From positions 5,704,001 through 5,768,000 of the forward strand of contig NZ_CP016170.1 in NCBI RefSeq assembly GCF_001676705.1: a stretch of 64,000 bases of DNA. Reading direction: 5' to 3'. This document shows positions 54,422-64,000 of the stretch, one piece after another. Below the pieces are notes generated by a model. The model saw nothing but the letters and a program-made list of their open reading frames with translations, did not search any database and was not told the DNA's origin. The stretch's first letter is position 1. Every line of letters starts with the position of its first letter. The position numbers and the translations under genes are program-made. This DNA comes from Bordetella bronchialis. Lineage in GTDB: Bacteria > Pseudomonadota > Gammaproteobacteria > Burkholderiales > Burkholderiaceae_B.

Positions 54422-55729
54422 ATGGCTATCGACGCCTGTCGTGCCGCATCCAGCACCCTCGCAATGACTTCATCCTGCACATCGGATACCTCCTGCTGCG
54501 GGGAAGCGCTGCACGAATTCATCCAATCGGCCGAGGCCGGGCGCATCCCCTGCATCATGCTGCGTCCGCGCGGCGGCGATGGCGATGCCATATTCCAGGG
54601 CGACTTCGATTTCCTCATGGACGAAGGCCGCTTCGATCAGATATTGCAAGCGGTGTTCTCCATCTGCCAGACGGCGGGCGTGAGTTTTATCGTGCGGCAG
54701 TCCTCGCCCTTCAAGCGGCAGATCGAGCTGCTGGACGAACGCGCCCGCCGCGTGACGATCGAGCTGTGGACCCACGCCGAACTGCGGGTGCGCGGGTCCG
54801 GCGGCCGGCTGACCCGCGCCGGGGTGTCCTACGGCGCCTACGAACAGCTATGCCTGTCGCAACGCGAGGCGCTGCTGGCGGCGCTATTCCTGCTGCACCT
54901 GCATCACAAGCGCAAGGACCTGGGCGCCCCCTTGGTGCGGGACCGCCTGGCGTATTTCGCCGACCGCTGCGGCAACGACGCCGCGCTGCGCGGCGCCATG
55001 CATGCACTGCTGGCGGGCACGCTGGACCTGGACGGCGCGCAACAGGCGGGGATGGCCTTCCTGCGGCAAGGCGGGATAGCGGTCATTCCCCCCGTCGCCA
55101 TCGCCCTTCGACGCCTGGCCTGGCGGCTGCGGGGCGCGCTGCATTGGCCCTCCTGGCGCACCACCGCCGTGGTGGGCCCCGACGGCAGCGGCAAGACATC
55201 CCTGATCGAAGACCTGCGCCACGGGCCGGCGGGCAAGCGCTACACCTTCAAGCGCTTCAAGCGTATGTTCCGCAAGCCCCTGTTCTACTGGGGACGCGAA
55301 CCGCGCAACGTCCGCGACGAAAACAGGCTATGGCTGATCCTGCCCGTTGCGTGGGCGGTTTTCTCCATTTCCGGGCTATGGGCGGGCTGGCGCCGTCCGC
55401 TGATGCTGGACCGCTACTTCTACGACTACTTCGTCCGCAACGTGCGCACCAACCGCCAGCACCCGGTGCGGCGGATCGCTGCCTATGGCGTGTGCAGCGC
55501 GCTGGCGCCACGTCCGCGGCGCCTGATCGTCGCATCCTGTCCGCCGGACATCATCGAAAAACGCAAGCAGGAGCTGCCCCGGGACGCCATTGTCTCCCTG
55601 TACGGCATGTACCTGGACCAGGTCCGGCGCGGCCGCCTGCCCGCGACGCTGTTCTGCTACACAGGCGCGAGCCCCGAAATGTCAGGACGCCACGTGCTGT
55701 CTTTTCTTGGGGACCCAGAGGCGGCTTGA
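54422..55729 (+). CDS. Thymidylate-kinase-like P-loop protein with N-terminal nucleotidyltransferase-like region
   Basis: A 435-residue protein in two parts. The N-terminal ~220 residues include GDFDFLMDEGRFDQILQAVF and FKRQIELLDERARRVTIELW, resembling the GxxDxD core of minimal nucleotidyltransferases. The C-terminal ~200 have Walker A VVGPDGSGKTSLIEDL (around residue 245), then LDRYFYDYFVRNVRTNRQHP and ARPRRLIVASCPPDIIEKRKQELP, as in thymidylate kinases and the kinase-like proteins of polysaccharide loci. Phosphorylation or activation of a sugar or lipid precursor is conceivable; no substrate is supported. The start (54422 or ATG 54464) lacks a clear ribosome site. Its 3' end overlaps the yrbL-like gene by 48 bp. 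Confidence 0.7.
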   Translation: MAIDACRAASSTLAMTSSCTSDTSCCGEALHEFIQSAEAGRIPCIMLRPRGGDGDAIFQGDFDFLMDEGRFDQILQAVFSICQTAGVSFIVRQSSPFKRQIELLDERARRVTIELWTHAELRVRGSGGRLTRAGVSYGAYEQLCLSQREALLAALFLLHLHHKRKDLGAPLVRDRLAYFADRCGNDAALRGAMHALLAGTLDLDGAQQAGMAFLRQGGIAVIPPVAIALRRLAWRLRGALHWPSWRTTAVVGPDGSGKTSLIEDLRHGPAGKRYTFKRFKRMFRKPLFYWGREPRNVRDENRLWLILPVAWAVFSISGLWAGWRRPLMLDRYFYDYFVRNVRTNRQHPVRRIAAYGVCSALAPRPRRLIVASCPPDIIEKRKQELPRDAIVSLYGMYLDQVRRGRLPATLFCYTGASPEMSGRHVLSFLGDPEAA

Positions 55730-56353
55730 GCGGTCGCGCAGCATGTGCAGCGTCCTGTCGCGGAAGGCCCGGGCCTTCTGCCGTGCCGTCCAGTGTTCCA
55801 GCGGCGTGAACGTACAGCGCGCCCAATACTTGAAGTCGAAATGGCGCGTACCCAGGCCGTCGACGAAGACCAGATAGGCGCGATCGCTGCCGGGCGTTTC
55901 CCGCACCAGGAAGTTGTCGACGCCATAGTCCGCCAGCATGACGCCGTTGCGCGTCAGCCAGTCGCAGGCTTCGTAGACCAGGCCCACGGCCTCCATCTCG
56001 CTGATCGTGCCATCCAGCAGCGCCTGCGAAAGCGTCGGACAGGGCGTGCCGTCGGCCCGCTGGACCAGATCTACCACCAGGCCGCGGCCGCGATCGGTAC
56101 GCACCCAGCCGTGCACGCGCGGCAGGTGCGGCCCCGCCACGCCCAGGCGCTCCAGGTGCATGCTGTAGTGCAGGTCGATGTCGTTCTGCGCCCGTTCATG
56201 CTCGGGTTTCGCGACCTTGACGCCCAGCGCGCGATTCAGCGGGTGCCGCCAGACTTCACGGTCGTGTCCCGAGCCGATCTGCTCGGACAATACGAGTACG
56301 ACATCCTGCAGCGAAGACGTCGTCGGAAAACACTCCGGAAGAAGGGTGCTCAT
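55682..56353 (-). CDS. YrbL/PhoP-regulatory-network family protein
   Basis: A 223-residue protein of the YrbL family, a protein-kinase-like fold. LIGSGHDREVWRHPLNRALGVKVAKPEHERAQNDI contains the glycine-rich loop and Lys (VKVAKP), and NGVMLADYGVDNFLV the Asp/Asn pair of a kinase catalytic loop. E. coli YrbL is controlled by PhoPQ and PmrAB; its function is undefined. It is tail-to-tail with the P-loop kinase gene. A near-palindrome lies just upstream of the start. Confidence 0.82.
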   Translation of the reverse strand: MSTLLPECFPTTSSLQDVVLVLSEQIGSGHDREVWRHPLNRALGVKVAKPEHERAQNDIDLHYSMHLERLGVAGPHLPRVHGWVRTDRGRGLVVDLVQRADGTPCPTLSQALLDGTISEMEAVGLVYEACDWLTRNGVMLADYGVDNFLVRETPGSDRAYLVFVDGLGTRHFDFKYWARCTFTPLEHWTARQKARAFRDRTLHMLRDRSSRLWVPKKRQHVAS

Positions 56354-56693
56354 GGAGTTTTCTTGTCAGATGTTTTTGAACATTCTGACGGTCATGGAAA
56401 ATACATGACAACCCTGTTTCACCGGACGTCGCGTCACGGCAACGCCGCGTCACGCAAAGTCTTGGCAGATCAATGACTTGCTCTCGCTAAACCATGCGGA
56501 CGAGTTCATTTCAACGAAAATTTGACGTCCGGAATGCTAATCCGCGCATGACGCGTATGCGGGTCCCCGCTTCATTCCATCGTGCGCGGCGGCGCCTATG
56601 CGCACGCCGCGATGGGCAACCAGGGTCCCGCCGCAAGCTCGACGCCCAAGGGCGCCATCTGCGGCACCGTATCGTCGCTCGCGGCGCCCGGCA
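56354..56693. other. Gene-free stretch between yrbL-like gene and ssb terminator
   Basis: About 340 bp without a credible gene. It begins with the palindrome at 56365-56389, has some direct repeats of GCGTCACG near 56430-56455, and is otherwise featureless. Confidence 0.5.
56365..56389. promoter_or_regulatory. Imperfect palindrome upstream of the YrbL-like gene
   Basis: GTCAGATGTT (56365-56374) and AACATTCTGAC (56379-56389) form an inverted repeat with one bulged base. It lies 12 to 36 bp before the start codon, so it may be an operator or a 5'-leader hairpin. Confidence 0.45.
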
Positions 56694-56728
56694 CAAAAAA
56701 AGCCCGCGCTCCGTTTGAAGCGCGGGCT
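56694..56728 (-). terminator. Rho-independent terminator of ssb
   Basis: AGCCCGCGCT (56701-56710) and AGCGCGGGCT (56719-56728) form a perfect 10-bp GC-rich stem with an 8-bp loop. On the minus strand it is followed by seven U, 34 bp after the ssb stop codon. Confidence 0.92.
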
Positions 56729-56761
56729 TGGTCTGCGCACAAGTACGTGCGTCTTGCCGGC

Positions 56762-57271
56762 TCAGAACGGAATATCGTCGTCCATATCCGTCAGGTTGGC
56801 CGCGCCGCCACCGGCGGGCTGTGCCGCGGGGCGCTGGGGCGCGGGCCGCTGCGCCTGCTGGCGCGGGGGGCGTTGCGGCGCGTCTTCGTAACCGCCGCCA
56901 CCGCCGCCGTATCCGCCGCCTTCGCCGCCGCCTTCACGGCCGCCCAGCATTTGCATCTGGTCGGCCACGATTTCGGTGCTGTAGCGGTCGGCGCCGGTGT
57001 CCTTGTCCTGCCACTTGCGCGTTTTCAAGCGGCCTTCGATATAGACCGAGCGGCCCTTCTTCAGGTATTCGCCGGCGATCTCCGCCAGGCGGTTGTACAT
57101 GACGACGCGGTGCCATTCGGTTTCCTCGCGGCGCTCGCCGGAGGTCTTGTCCTTCCACTGCGAGGTGGTGGCGACGGACAGGTTGCAGATGGCGCTGCCT
57201 TCGGGGCTGTAGCGCACTTCGGGATCGCGCCCGAGGTTGCCGACGAGGATGACTTTATTGACAGAGGCCAT
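56762..57271 (-). CDS. ssb: Single-stranded DNA-binding protein
   Basis: A 169-residue SSB. The N-terminal OB-fold [35 protein letters not shown] to [31 protein letters not shown] binds ssDNA as a tetramer. A Gly/Arg/Gln-rich linker follows, and the acidic tip DMDDDIPF recruits repair and replication proteins. An MFS gene and uvrA lie upstream, a usual arrangement in this group. No LexA box was seen nearby. Confidence 0.97.
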   Translation of the reverse strand: MASVNKVILVGNLGRDPEVRYSPEGSAICNLSVATTSQWKDKTSGERREETEWHRVVMYNRLAEIAGEYLKKGRSVYIEGRLKTRKWQDKDTGADRYSTEIVADQMQMLGGREGGGEGGGYGGGGGGYEDAPQRPPRQQAQRPAPQRPAAQPAGGGAANLTDMDDDIPF

Positions 57272-57533
57272 GTGCTGATTTCCCTAGATTGCCCGGACCG
57301 GGATCGGCCCTGGGGCAAGTGTTCATTCGAGTGCGTCGCGCCGGACCGGGCCGATGCCGTCCCGCGCTGTGCCTGATCAGGCAGGTCCGCCGTATCGGGT
57401 GGATGCGGCGCCGGCCTGGGCAGCGATACGGGTAGCTTACCGCACCGCGGGCGCAAGTTTAACGGGGGCTGACAAAAGCGGCACGCTCTGCCTTGGACCC
57501 GCGGCCCATGGTCATCCGTGGTCGCCGGAAGCC

Positions 57534-58718
57534 TCAAGCCAAGGGCTTCAGCCCCCAGGTCACCGCCAGCCACACCGCCGATAGCCCGGCCACGGCCAGG
57601 AAGACCGCCCCGGGCCCGGCATGGGCGGCCAGGATGCCGCCCACCGCCCCGCCGCAGAACAGCCCGGCGGCCTGCGAGGTGTTGTAGAAGCCCAGGGCCA
57701 GCCCCTTGTACGCGGGCGGTGCCACCCGCGACACCAGCGAGGGCTGCAGGGCCTCCAGCACGTTGAACATGACGAAGAACAGCGTCAGCAGCACCAGCAT
57801 GGCGTGAAAGCTGCCCTTGCCCCAGTTCATCAGCGCCAGCACGGCGATCAGGCCCGCGACCGCGCCCATCAGCGCGCCGCGGTGCGCCCGGTGTTTTTCC
57901 GCCAGGAAGACCACCGGCACCATCAGCACGAAGGACGCCACGATCACCGGCAGATAGACTTCCCACAGGTCATGCACATCCAGGCCGTCCAGCCGGGCCA
58001 GCAGCGCGGGCACGACGACGAACAGCGAGACCTGGATCAGGTGCAGGCAGAAAACGCCAAAATTCAGCCGCAGCAGATCCCCATGCAGGAACACCTGCGC
58101 CGGCCGGGCGCCGCGCATGGCGCGGTTGCCGCTCAGCGGCACCACGGGCACCCACCAGCGCGCCACCGCCAGGCTCAGGACGCCCAGGCAGGCGATGGTC
58201 CAGAACAGCCCGCCCAGGCCCCACCAGCCGACCAGCAGCGGCGCGGCCACCAGGGACACGGCAAAGGAAACGCCGATGGACGCGCCCACCATGGCCATGG
58301 CGCGGGTACGCACCTCGTCGCGCGTGGCGTCGGCGATCCAGGCCGTGATGGCGGCGGAAATCGCGCCCGCGCCCTGCACCGCCCGGCCGATGGTGATCCA
58401 GAAAACATCGGGGGACAGGGCACAGACCACGCTGCCCAGGACGAACAGCACCAGGCCCAGCAGCACCACCGGACGGCGCCCCCAGCGGTCGGAGGCCAGC
58501 CCGAACGGAATCTGCAGCACCGCCTGGGTCAGGCCGTAGATGCCCATCGCCAGCCCGACCTTGGCGGGATCCGTCCCGCCCGGCAGCCCGCGCGCCGCCA
58601 CGGCGAATACTGGCAAAAGCAGGAACAGCCCCAACATACGGCAGGCGAACAGCCCTGCCAGGGCGATGCTGGTGCGTCGTTCGGCGGGGGTCAACTGAAG
58701 GCGGGGGCGGGACGGCAT
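57534..58718 (-). CDS. MFS transporter (YajR-like core)
   Basis: A 394-residue transporter with twelve predicted membrane segments. GLASDRWGRRPVVLLGLVLF is the loop-2/3 MFS motif. It resembles the YajR/proton-antiporter group but is shorter than E. coli YajR and lacks its C-terminal YAM domain. Substrate unknown. It is divergent from uvrA with 140 bp between, and ssb lies 262 bp downstream. Confidence 0.9.
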   Translation of the reverse strand: MPSRPRLQLTPAERRTSIALAGLFACRMLGLFLLLPVFAVAARGLPGGTDPAKVGLAMGIYGLTQAVLQIPFGLASDRWGRRPVVLLGLVLFVLGSVVCALSPDVFWITIGRAVQGAGAISAAITAWIADATRDEVRTRAMAMVGASIGVSFAVSLVAAPLLVGWWGLGGLFWTIACLGVLSLAVARWWVPVVPLSGNRAMRGARPAQVFLHGDLLRLNFGVFCLHLIQVSLFVVVPALLARLDGLDVHDLWEVYLPVIVASFVLMVPVVFLAEKHRAHRGALMGAVAGLIAVLALMNWGKGSFHAMLVLLTLFFVMFNVLEALQPSLVSRVAPPAYKGLALGFYNTSQAAGLFCGGAVGGILAAHAGPGAVFLAVAGLSAVWLAVTWGLKPLA

Positions 58719-58858
58719 GCGATGGGACTGGGGTCTGCTGGCGCGCGATCTAGTTCTGGTGGCGCGGCGGGGTTCGCCGCCTGGCCTGGCACGGTCCGAA
58801 CACGGACGAGTTCGGCGCGCTATAGTACCAAGTTGGCCTTTGAAACTGCTTAAACCCG

Positions 58859-61756
58859 ATGGACGCGATACGCATTCGGGGTGCGCGCACCCACAACCTG
58901 AAGAATGTCTCGCTGGATCTGCCGCGGCAGAAACTGGTGGTGATTACGGGTCTGTCCGGTTCGGGCAAGTCTTCGCTCGCGTTCGACACACTATACGCGG
59001 AAGGGCAGCGGCGGTACGTTGAAAGCCTTTCGGCCTACGCGCGGCAATTCCTGCAACTGATGGACAAGCCGGATGTCGATCTGATCGAAGGCCTTTCTCC
59101 CGCCATTTCCATCGAGCAGAAAGCGGCCGGCCACAACCCGCGCTCCACCGTGGGCACCATCACGGAAATCCACGATTACCTGCGCCTGCTGTTCGCGCGC
59201 GTCGGCACGCCCTACTGCCCCGATCACGGCTTGCCGCTGCAGGCGCAGAGCGTCAGCCAGATGGTCGACGCGGTACTGGGCTGGCCCGCCGATACGCGGC
59301 TGGCGATCCTGGCGCCGGTGGCGCGCGCCCGCAAGGGCAGCTTCGAAGACGAAGTCGCCAGCCTGCAGGCGCAGGGCTATGTGCGCCTGCGCGTGGACGG
59401 GCAGATGGTCGAAATCGACAGCATGCCGGCGTTGAAAAAGACGGAAAAACACGACATCGATGTCGTCATCGATCGCCTGCGCGTGCGCGCCGAAAGCGGC
59501 CAGCGCCTGGCGGAAAGCTTCGAAACGGCGCTGGCCCTGGCCGACGGCCGGGTGGTGGCGCTGGATATGGACAGCGGGCGCGAACAGGTTTTTTCCAGCC
59601 GCTACGCCTGTCCCGTGTGCAGCCACAGCCTGCCCGAGCTGGAGCCGCGGCTGTTCAGTTTCAATAATCCGATGGGCGCCTGCCCCAGCTGCGACGGCAT
59701 CGGCCAGGTCGGCTTTTTCGACCCCAAGCGGGTGGTGGCGTTTCCCGAGCTCAGCCTGGCCGCCGGGGCGATACGCGGCTGGGACCGGCGCAACGCCTTC
59801 ACGCATTCGCTGCTGACCAGCCTGGCGGCGCATTACGACTTCGACATCGAGGCGCCCTTCGAAAGCCTGCCGGACGCCTTGCGCGACAAGGTGCTCTACG
59901 GATCCGGCGAGGAAGAAATCGCCTTCGTGTACCTGAACGAAAAAGGCCGCAGCACGGTCAAGCGCCACGTCTTCGAAGGCGTCATCCCCAACCTGGAGCG
60001 GCGCTGGAAGGAAACCGATTCCGCCACGGTGCGGGAAGAACTGGGCAAGTACCGCAATATCAAGGTTTGTCCGGCATGCCATGGCTCGCGCCTGCGCGCC
60101 GAAGCCCGCCACGTATTGATCGGCACCGAAAAACGGGACGACAGCGAGCGCCGCGGCCTGGCCATCTACGAGGTCGAAGGCATGCCGCTATCGGATTGCC
60201 TGCACTGGTTCCAGGAACTGGCGCTGACCGGCGCCAAGCAGGAGATCGCGCAGCGCATCGTGCGCGAGATCGAGGCCCGGCTGAGCTTCCTGAATAACGT
60301 GGGCCTGAATTACCTGTCGCTGGACCGCAGCGCCGATACGATTTCCGGCGGCGAGGCGCAGCGCATCCGGCTGGCCAGCCAGATCGGCTCCGGCCTGACC
60401 GGTGTCATGTATGTGCTGGACGAGCCTTCCATCGGGCTGCACCAGCGCGACAACGATCGCCTGATCGGTACGCTGCAGCATTTGCGCGACCTGGGCAACA
60501 GCGTCATCGTGGTCGAACATGACGAAGACATGATCCGATCCGCCGACTGGGTGGTGGACATGGGCCCGGGCGCCGGCGAACACGGCGGCCAGGTGGTGGC
60601 GCAGGGTACGCCGGCGCAGGTGCGGGACGACGCGCAGTCGCTCACGGGCCAGTACCTGAGCGGGCGCCGCGCCATCCAGATCCCGCGCCGCCGGCCGGTC
60701 GACGATGAACAACCCTGGCTGGTGGTAAGCGGCGCCAGCGGCAACAACCTGAAGAACGTGGACCTGCGCGTGCCCGCCGGACGCCTGGTGTGCGTGACCG
60801 GCGTATCGGGCTCGGGCAAGTCCACGCTGGTCAACGACACGCTGGCCGTGGCCGTGTCGCGCCAGCTGCATCACGCGCAGGCCGAGCCGGCCCCCTACGC
60901 CGCGCTGGAAGGCCTGGAGCATTTCGACAAGATCATCAGCGTGGACCAGAGCCCCATCGGCCGCACGCCGCGCAGCAATCCCGCCACCTACACCGGGCTG
61001 TTCACCCCCATCCGCGAACTGTTCGCCGGCGTCCCGGAGGCCCGCGCGCGCGGCTACGATCCCGGCCGTTTCAGCTTCAACGTCAAGGGCGGGCGGTGCG
61101 AAGCCTGCCAGGGCGACGGCGTGGTCAAGGTCGAAATGCACTTCCTGCCGGACATGTACGTGCCCTGCGACGTCTGCCAAGGCAAGCGCTACAACCGCGA
61201 AACCCTGGAAATCCGCTACCGCGGCCGCAACATCAGCGAAGTCCTCGACCTGACGGTGGAACAGGCGCTGGAGTATTTCGATTCGGTGCCCGCCATCTCG
61301 CGCAAGCTGCATACGCTGATGGACGTGGGCCTGTCCTATCTGCGCCTGGGCCAGAGCGCGACCACCTTGTCCGGCGGCGAGGCGCAGCGGGTCAAGCTGT
61401 CGCAGGAACTGTCGCGGCGCAGCACCGGGCGCACGCTGTACATCCTGGACGAACCCACCACGGGCCTGCACTTCCACGACATCGAACTGCTGCTCAAGGT
61501 CCTGAACCAGTTGGCGGACGCGGGCAATACCGTCCTGGTCATCGAGCACAACCTGGACGTGATCAAGACCGCGGACTGGATCATCGACATGGGTCCCGAA
61601 GGCGGCGACGGCGGCGGGCGGGTCGTGGCGCAAGGCACGCCCGAAGCCGTGGCCGAAACGCCGGAAAGCCATACGGGCCACTATCTGCAGCGCGTGCTCG
61701 ATATCGCCCGGGCGACGCCGCCCGCCGCCACGCCGCTGCGGCGCAAAGCCAAGTAG
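58859..61756 (+). CDS. uvrA: Excinuclease ABC subunit A
   Basis: A 965-residue damage-recognition ATPase of nucleotide excision repair. It has Walker [37 protein letters not shown] and [18 protein letters not shown] signatures [19 protein letters not shown] and [16 protein letters not shown], and two zinc modules ([11 protein letters not shown] ... CPSC and CEACQGDG ... CDVCQGKR). A TATAGT -10-like hexamer lies at 58820-58825. I find no LexA box upstream, unlike E. coli uvrA. Confidence 0.98.
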   Translation: MDAIRIRGARTHNLKNVSLDLPRQKLVVITGLSGSGKSSLAFDTLYAEGQRRYVESLSAYARQFLQLMDKPDVDLIEGLSPAISIEQKAAGHNPRSTVGTITEIHDYLRLLFARVGTPYCPDHGLPLQAQSVSQMVDAVLGWPADTRLAILAPVARARKGSFEDEVASLQAQGYVRLRVDGQMVEIDSMPALKKTEKHDIDVVIDRLRVRAESGQRLAESFETALALADGRVVALDMDSGREQVFSSRYACPVCSHSLPELEPRLFSFNNPMGACPSCDGIGQVGFFDPKRVVAFPELSLAAGAIRGWDRRNAFTHSLLTSLAAHYDFDIEAPFESLPDALRDKVLYGSGEEEIAFVYLNEKGRSTVKRHVFEGVIPNLERRWKETDSATVREELGKYRNIKVCPACHGSRLRAEARHVLIGTEKRDDSERRGLAIYEVEGMPLSDCLHWFQELALTGAKQEIAQRIVREIEARLSFLNNVGLNYLSLDRSADTISGGEAQRIRLASQIGSGLTGVMYVLDEPSIGLHQRDNDRLIGTLQHLRDLGNSVIVVEHDEDMIRSADWVVDMGPGAGEHGGQVVAQGTPAQVRDDAQSLTGQYLSGRRAIQIPRRRPVDDEQPWLVVSGASGNNLKNVDLRVPAGRLVCVTGVSGSGKSTLVNDTLAVAVSRQLHHAQAEPAPYAALEGLEHFDKIISVDQSPIGRTPRSNPATYTGLFTPIRELFAGVPEARARGYDPGRFSFNVKGGRCEACQGDGVVKVEMHFLPDMYVPCDVCQGKRYNRETLEIRYRGRNISEVLDLTVEQALEYFDSVPAISRKLHTLMDVGLSYLRLGQSATTLSGGEAQRVKLSQELSRRSTGRTLYILDEPTTGLHFHDIELLLKVLNQLADAGNTVLVIEHNLDVIKTADWIIDMGPEGGDGGGRVVAQGTPEAVAETPESHTGHYLQRVLDIARATPPAATPLRRKAK

Positions 61757-61823
61757 ACTTGCACCTGCCGCCTGCGGGGGCGGACATCTTGCTGCAAACA
61801 CGCCCGGCTATCCTGGAGCGACT

Positions 61824-62489
61824 ATGTACACCCTTCTGATCGCCAACAAAAATTATTCGTCGTGGTCGCTGCGGCCCTGGCTCGCGATGAGCGTGGCCGG
61901 CATCCCGTTCAAGGAAGAAAAGCTCACGCTGTTCACCCCGGAATTCACGGCCCGGCTGGCCCCGCTCACGCCCGCCGGCACCGTGCCCGTCCTGCTGCAC
62001 GGCGACTTCGCCGTGTGGGACTCGCTGGCCATCTGCGAATACATCGCGGAAAGGCACCCGCAGGCCAGGCTATGGCCCACCGACGCCCAGGCGCGGGCGC
62101 GGGCCCGTTCCCTGGCGGCGCAGATGCACAGCGGCTTCAGCGACCTGCGCAACGTGCTGCCCATGAATATCGAGGCGCTGCTGCCCGGCATCGACATCAG
62201 CCCCGCGGCGCAGCAGGATATCTCGCGCGTGCAGGCCATCTGGCAGGACACCCGGGCGGAATACGGCCAGGGCGGCCCTTTCCTGTTCGGGGGCTTCACC
62301 ATCGCCGACGCTTTCTTCGCGCCGGTGGTCTCGCGCTTCATCACCTACGGCGTGCCGGCGGCCGCCGGCCCGGTGCGCGAGTACATGGATGCGGTGCTGT
62401 CGCTGCCCGCCATGCAGGCATGGATGCGCGAAGCCAAGGCCGAGGGCATTTTCCTGCCGCCGGACGAGCCCTATCGCACGCAGCGCTAG
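61824..62489 (+). CDS. Glutathione S-transferase-family protein
   Basis: A 221-residue GST. The thioredoxin-like N-terminal domain has MYTLLIANKNYSSWSLRPWLAM (catalytic Ser/Tyr region) and GTVPVLLHG with the cis-Pro, then DSLAICEYIAE for glutathione binding. The helical C-terminal domain has FLFGGFTIADAFFAPVV. Reaction and substrate are unknown. GGAG lies before the ATG. It follows uvrA by 67 bp. Confidence 0.93.
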   Translation: MYTLLIANKNYSSWSLRPWLAMSVAGIPFKEEKLTLFTPEFTARLAPLTPAGTVPVLLHGDFAVWDSLAICEYIAERHPQARLWPTDAQARARARSLAAQMHSGFSDLRNVLPMNIEALLPGIDISPAAQQDISRVQAIWQDTRAEYGQGGPFLFGGFTIADAFFAPVVSRFITYGVPAAAGPVREYMDAVLSLPAMQAWMREAKAEGIFLPPDEPYRTQR

Positions 62490-62696
62490 GGCGGCGGCGC
62501 CGGGGCCGGATTCGCCAGGCCCGGCTTCGCCGGCTGCGCCCCGTGGCCGGCCCGTCCCGGGAGGGCGGCCATCCGATGTCGAAAAGCCCGCCCCTCGATC
62601 GTCGTCATGAAGACGCGCCGCCGGCCGGCGCGCCCGCCATCATCGACCGCCGCGCCGCGCCCCGCACAGGGCACGACGCACCTATAGGAGACCCTC

Positions 62697-64000
62697 ATGA
62701 CACACGGCATAGAAGGCCGTAAACGCTGGTACGCCCTGACGGTGCTGTGCCTAGGCGTACTGATGATCGTGCTGGACACGACCATCGTCAACGTGGCGCT
62801 GCCCTCCATCCGCGCCGACCTGGACTTCACCGAGACCTCGCTGGTCTGGGTGGTCAACGCCTATATGCTGACCTTCGGCGGCTTCCTGCTGCTGGGGGGC
62901 CGCCTGGGCGACCTGTATGGCCACCGGCGCATGTTCCTGGCCGGCCTGGCGCTTTTCACCCTGGCGTCGCTGGCCTGCGGCATGGCGCACACGCGCGAGT
63001 TCCTGATCGCCGCACGGGCGGTACAGGGGCTGGGCGGCGCGGTGGTATCGGCCGTATCGCTGTCCCTGGTGATGAACCTGTTCACCGAGGCCGGCGAGCG
63101 CGCCAAGGCGATGGGCATCTATGGCTTCGTGTGCGCGGGCGGCGGCAGTATCGGCGTGCTGCTGGGCGGCCTGCTCACCTCCACGCTGAGCTGGCACTGG
63201 ATTTTCCTGGTCAACCTGCCCATCGGCGTCGCGGTATATGGGCTGTGCCTGGCGCTGATTCCCCGCGGCCGCGGCATGGCCATGGAAGGGCCGCTGGACG
63301 TCGGGGGCGCGGTCGCGATCACGACAGCCCTGATGCTGGCCGTCTATGCCGTGGTCAACGGCAACGAGGCGGGCTGGGGTTCCACGCAATCGGTCGCCAT
63401 GCTGGGCGCGGCCGTCGTCCTGCTCGCCCTGTTCCTGGTCATCGAATCGCGCGTGCGCGCACCGCTGGTACCGCTGCGCCTGTTCCGGCTGCGCAATCTG
63501 GCGGTTTCCAACATCGTCGGCGTGCTGTGGGCCGCGGCGATGTTCGCCTGGTTCTTTATTTCCGCGCTGTACCTGCAGCTGGTGCTGGGCTACGACGCCA
63601 TGCGGATCGGCCTGGCCTTCCTGCCGGCCAATCTCATCATGGCCGCGTTCTCGCTCGGGCTGTCCGCCCGGCTTGTGATGCGCTTCGGCATCCGCGTGCC
63701 GCTGGGCGTGGGACTATTCGTGGCCGCCATCGGCCTGGCGTTGTTCGGCCAGGCGCCGGCCGACGGCGGCTTCGCGCTGCACGTGCTGCCTGGCATGCTG
63801 CTGCTGGGCCTGGGAGCCGGCATCGCGTTCAACCCCGTGCTGCTGGCGGCGATGAGCGATGTCCAGCCCAGCGAATCGGGCCTGGCATCGGGCATCGTGA
63901 ATACCTCCTTCATGATGGGCGGATCGCTGGGCCTGGCGGTGCTGGCCAGCCTGGCCGCGGCACGCTCCGGGGCCGTCGCCGCCGCCGGCGCCGCGCCCGC
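62697..64000 (+). CDS. DHA2-type MFS drug exporter (EmrB/QacA family), cut by right edge
   Basis: The first ~435 residues of a 14-segment drug/H+ antiporter. VLDTTIVNVALPSI in the first segment is the DHA2 motif, LGGRLGDLYGHRRMFLAGL is motif A, and GAAVSAVSLSLVMNLF-type antiporter sequence follows. AGGAGA precedes ATG 62697. The C terminus lies outside the window. Efflux substrate unknown. Confidence 0.92.
   Translation, partial: MTHGIEGRKRWYALTVLCLGVLMIVLDTTIVNVALPSIRADLDFTETSLVWVVNAYMLTFGGFLLLGGRLGDLYGHRRMFLAGLALFTLASLACGMAHTREFLIAARAVQGLGGAVVSAVSLSLVMNLFTEAGERAKAMGIYGFVCAGGGSIGVLLGGLLTSTLSWHWIFLVNLPIGVAVYGLCLALIPRGRGMAMEGPLDVGGAVAITTALMLAVYAVVNGNEAGWGSTQSVAMLGAAVVLLALFLVIESRVRAPLVPLRLFRLRNLAVSNIVGVLWAAAMFAWFFISALYLQLVLGYDAMRIGLAFLPANLIMAAFSLGLSARLVMRFGIRVPLGVGLFVAAIGLALFGQAPADGGFALHVLPGMLLLGLGAGIAFNPVLLAAMSDVQPSESGLASGIVNTSFMMGGSLGLAVLASLAAARSGAVAAAGAAP

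Noticed and set aside
58719..58858. SOS box for uvrA or ssb
   Set aside because: No CTGT-N8-ACAG-like sequence with fewer than several mismatches was found upstream of either gene.

Overview
The window looks like chromosome from a high-GC betaproteobacterium of the Alcaligenaceae, most likely a Bordetella or Achromobacter relative. This rests on dense GC-rich coding, three Bug/TctC-type periplasmic receptors, an uvrA - MFS - ssb neighbourhood and an ubiA/panB housekeeping context. It is an inference from gene content; no marker gene was compared. No rRNA, tRNA, CRISPR array or intact transposase was seen.

Layout. 1-7443: a GMC oxidoreductase (cut by the left edge) behind a DapA-family aldolase, then msrC, a PLP aminotransferase with ubiA, a DUF1254 protein and panB. 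7460-16221: a tightly overlapping minus-strand operon encoding a PotABCD-type ABC importer, a three-subunit flavin/iron-sulfur amine dehydrogenase and an SDR, with a divergent IclR regulator and a palindromic putative operator between them. 16256-17958: a hipBA toxin-antitoxin pair with a perfect palindrome in its promoter. 18009-29329: catabolic genes (three Bug receptors, MmgE/PrpD, a hydroxyisobutyrate-dehydrogenase-like enzyme, cupin, carboxymuconolactone decarboxylase, aldehyde dehydrogenase) with two LysR and one GntR regulators.

29436-31590 is a gene-free block of about 2.15 kb built as a giant inverted repeat. Each arm has a nearly identical 356-bp core flanked by a 27-bp and a 17/18-bp minisatellite, and the copy numbers differ between arms. 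The centre holds three short repeats that look like insertion-sequence ends. 31706-37512: a minus-strand branched-chain-amino-acid-type (Liv) operon with a LivM-LivG fusion and an SDR; its upstream region shares a sequence motif with the divergent region at 25573-25967.

37908-41529 is a small accessory patch. It holds a GtrII-like glucosyltransferase and a 683-residue protein that joins an N-terminal GHKL (HSP90/MutL-like) ATPase to a C-terminal PD-(D/E)XK-like nuclease. The latter has visibly lower GC and a LexA-box-like sequence at its promoter, and is the best candidate for an undescribed, possibly DNA-damage-inducible, defence or DNA-processing protein.

41717-53406: a complete type II secretion locus (gspC divergent; gspG-H-I-J-K-L-M-N-D-E-F), including a GspD with a SPOR-like C-terminal tail. 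53387-56353: murI, an unusual nucleotidyltransferase/P-loop-kinase-like protein and a YrbL-family protein. 56694-64000: ssb with terminator, an MFS transporter, uvrA, a GST and a DHA2-type MFS exporter cut by the right edge.
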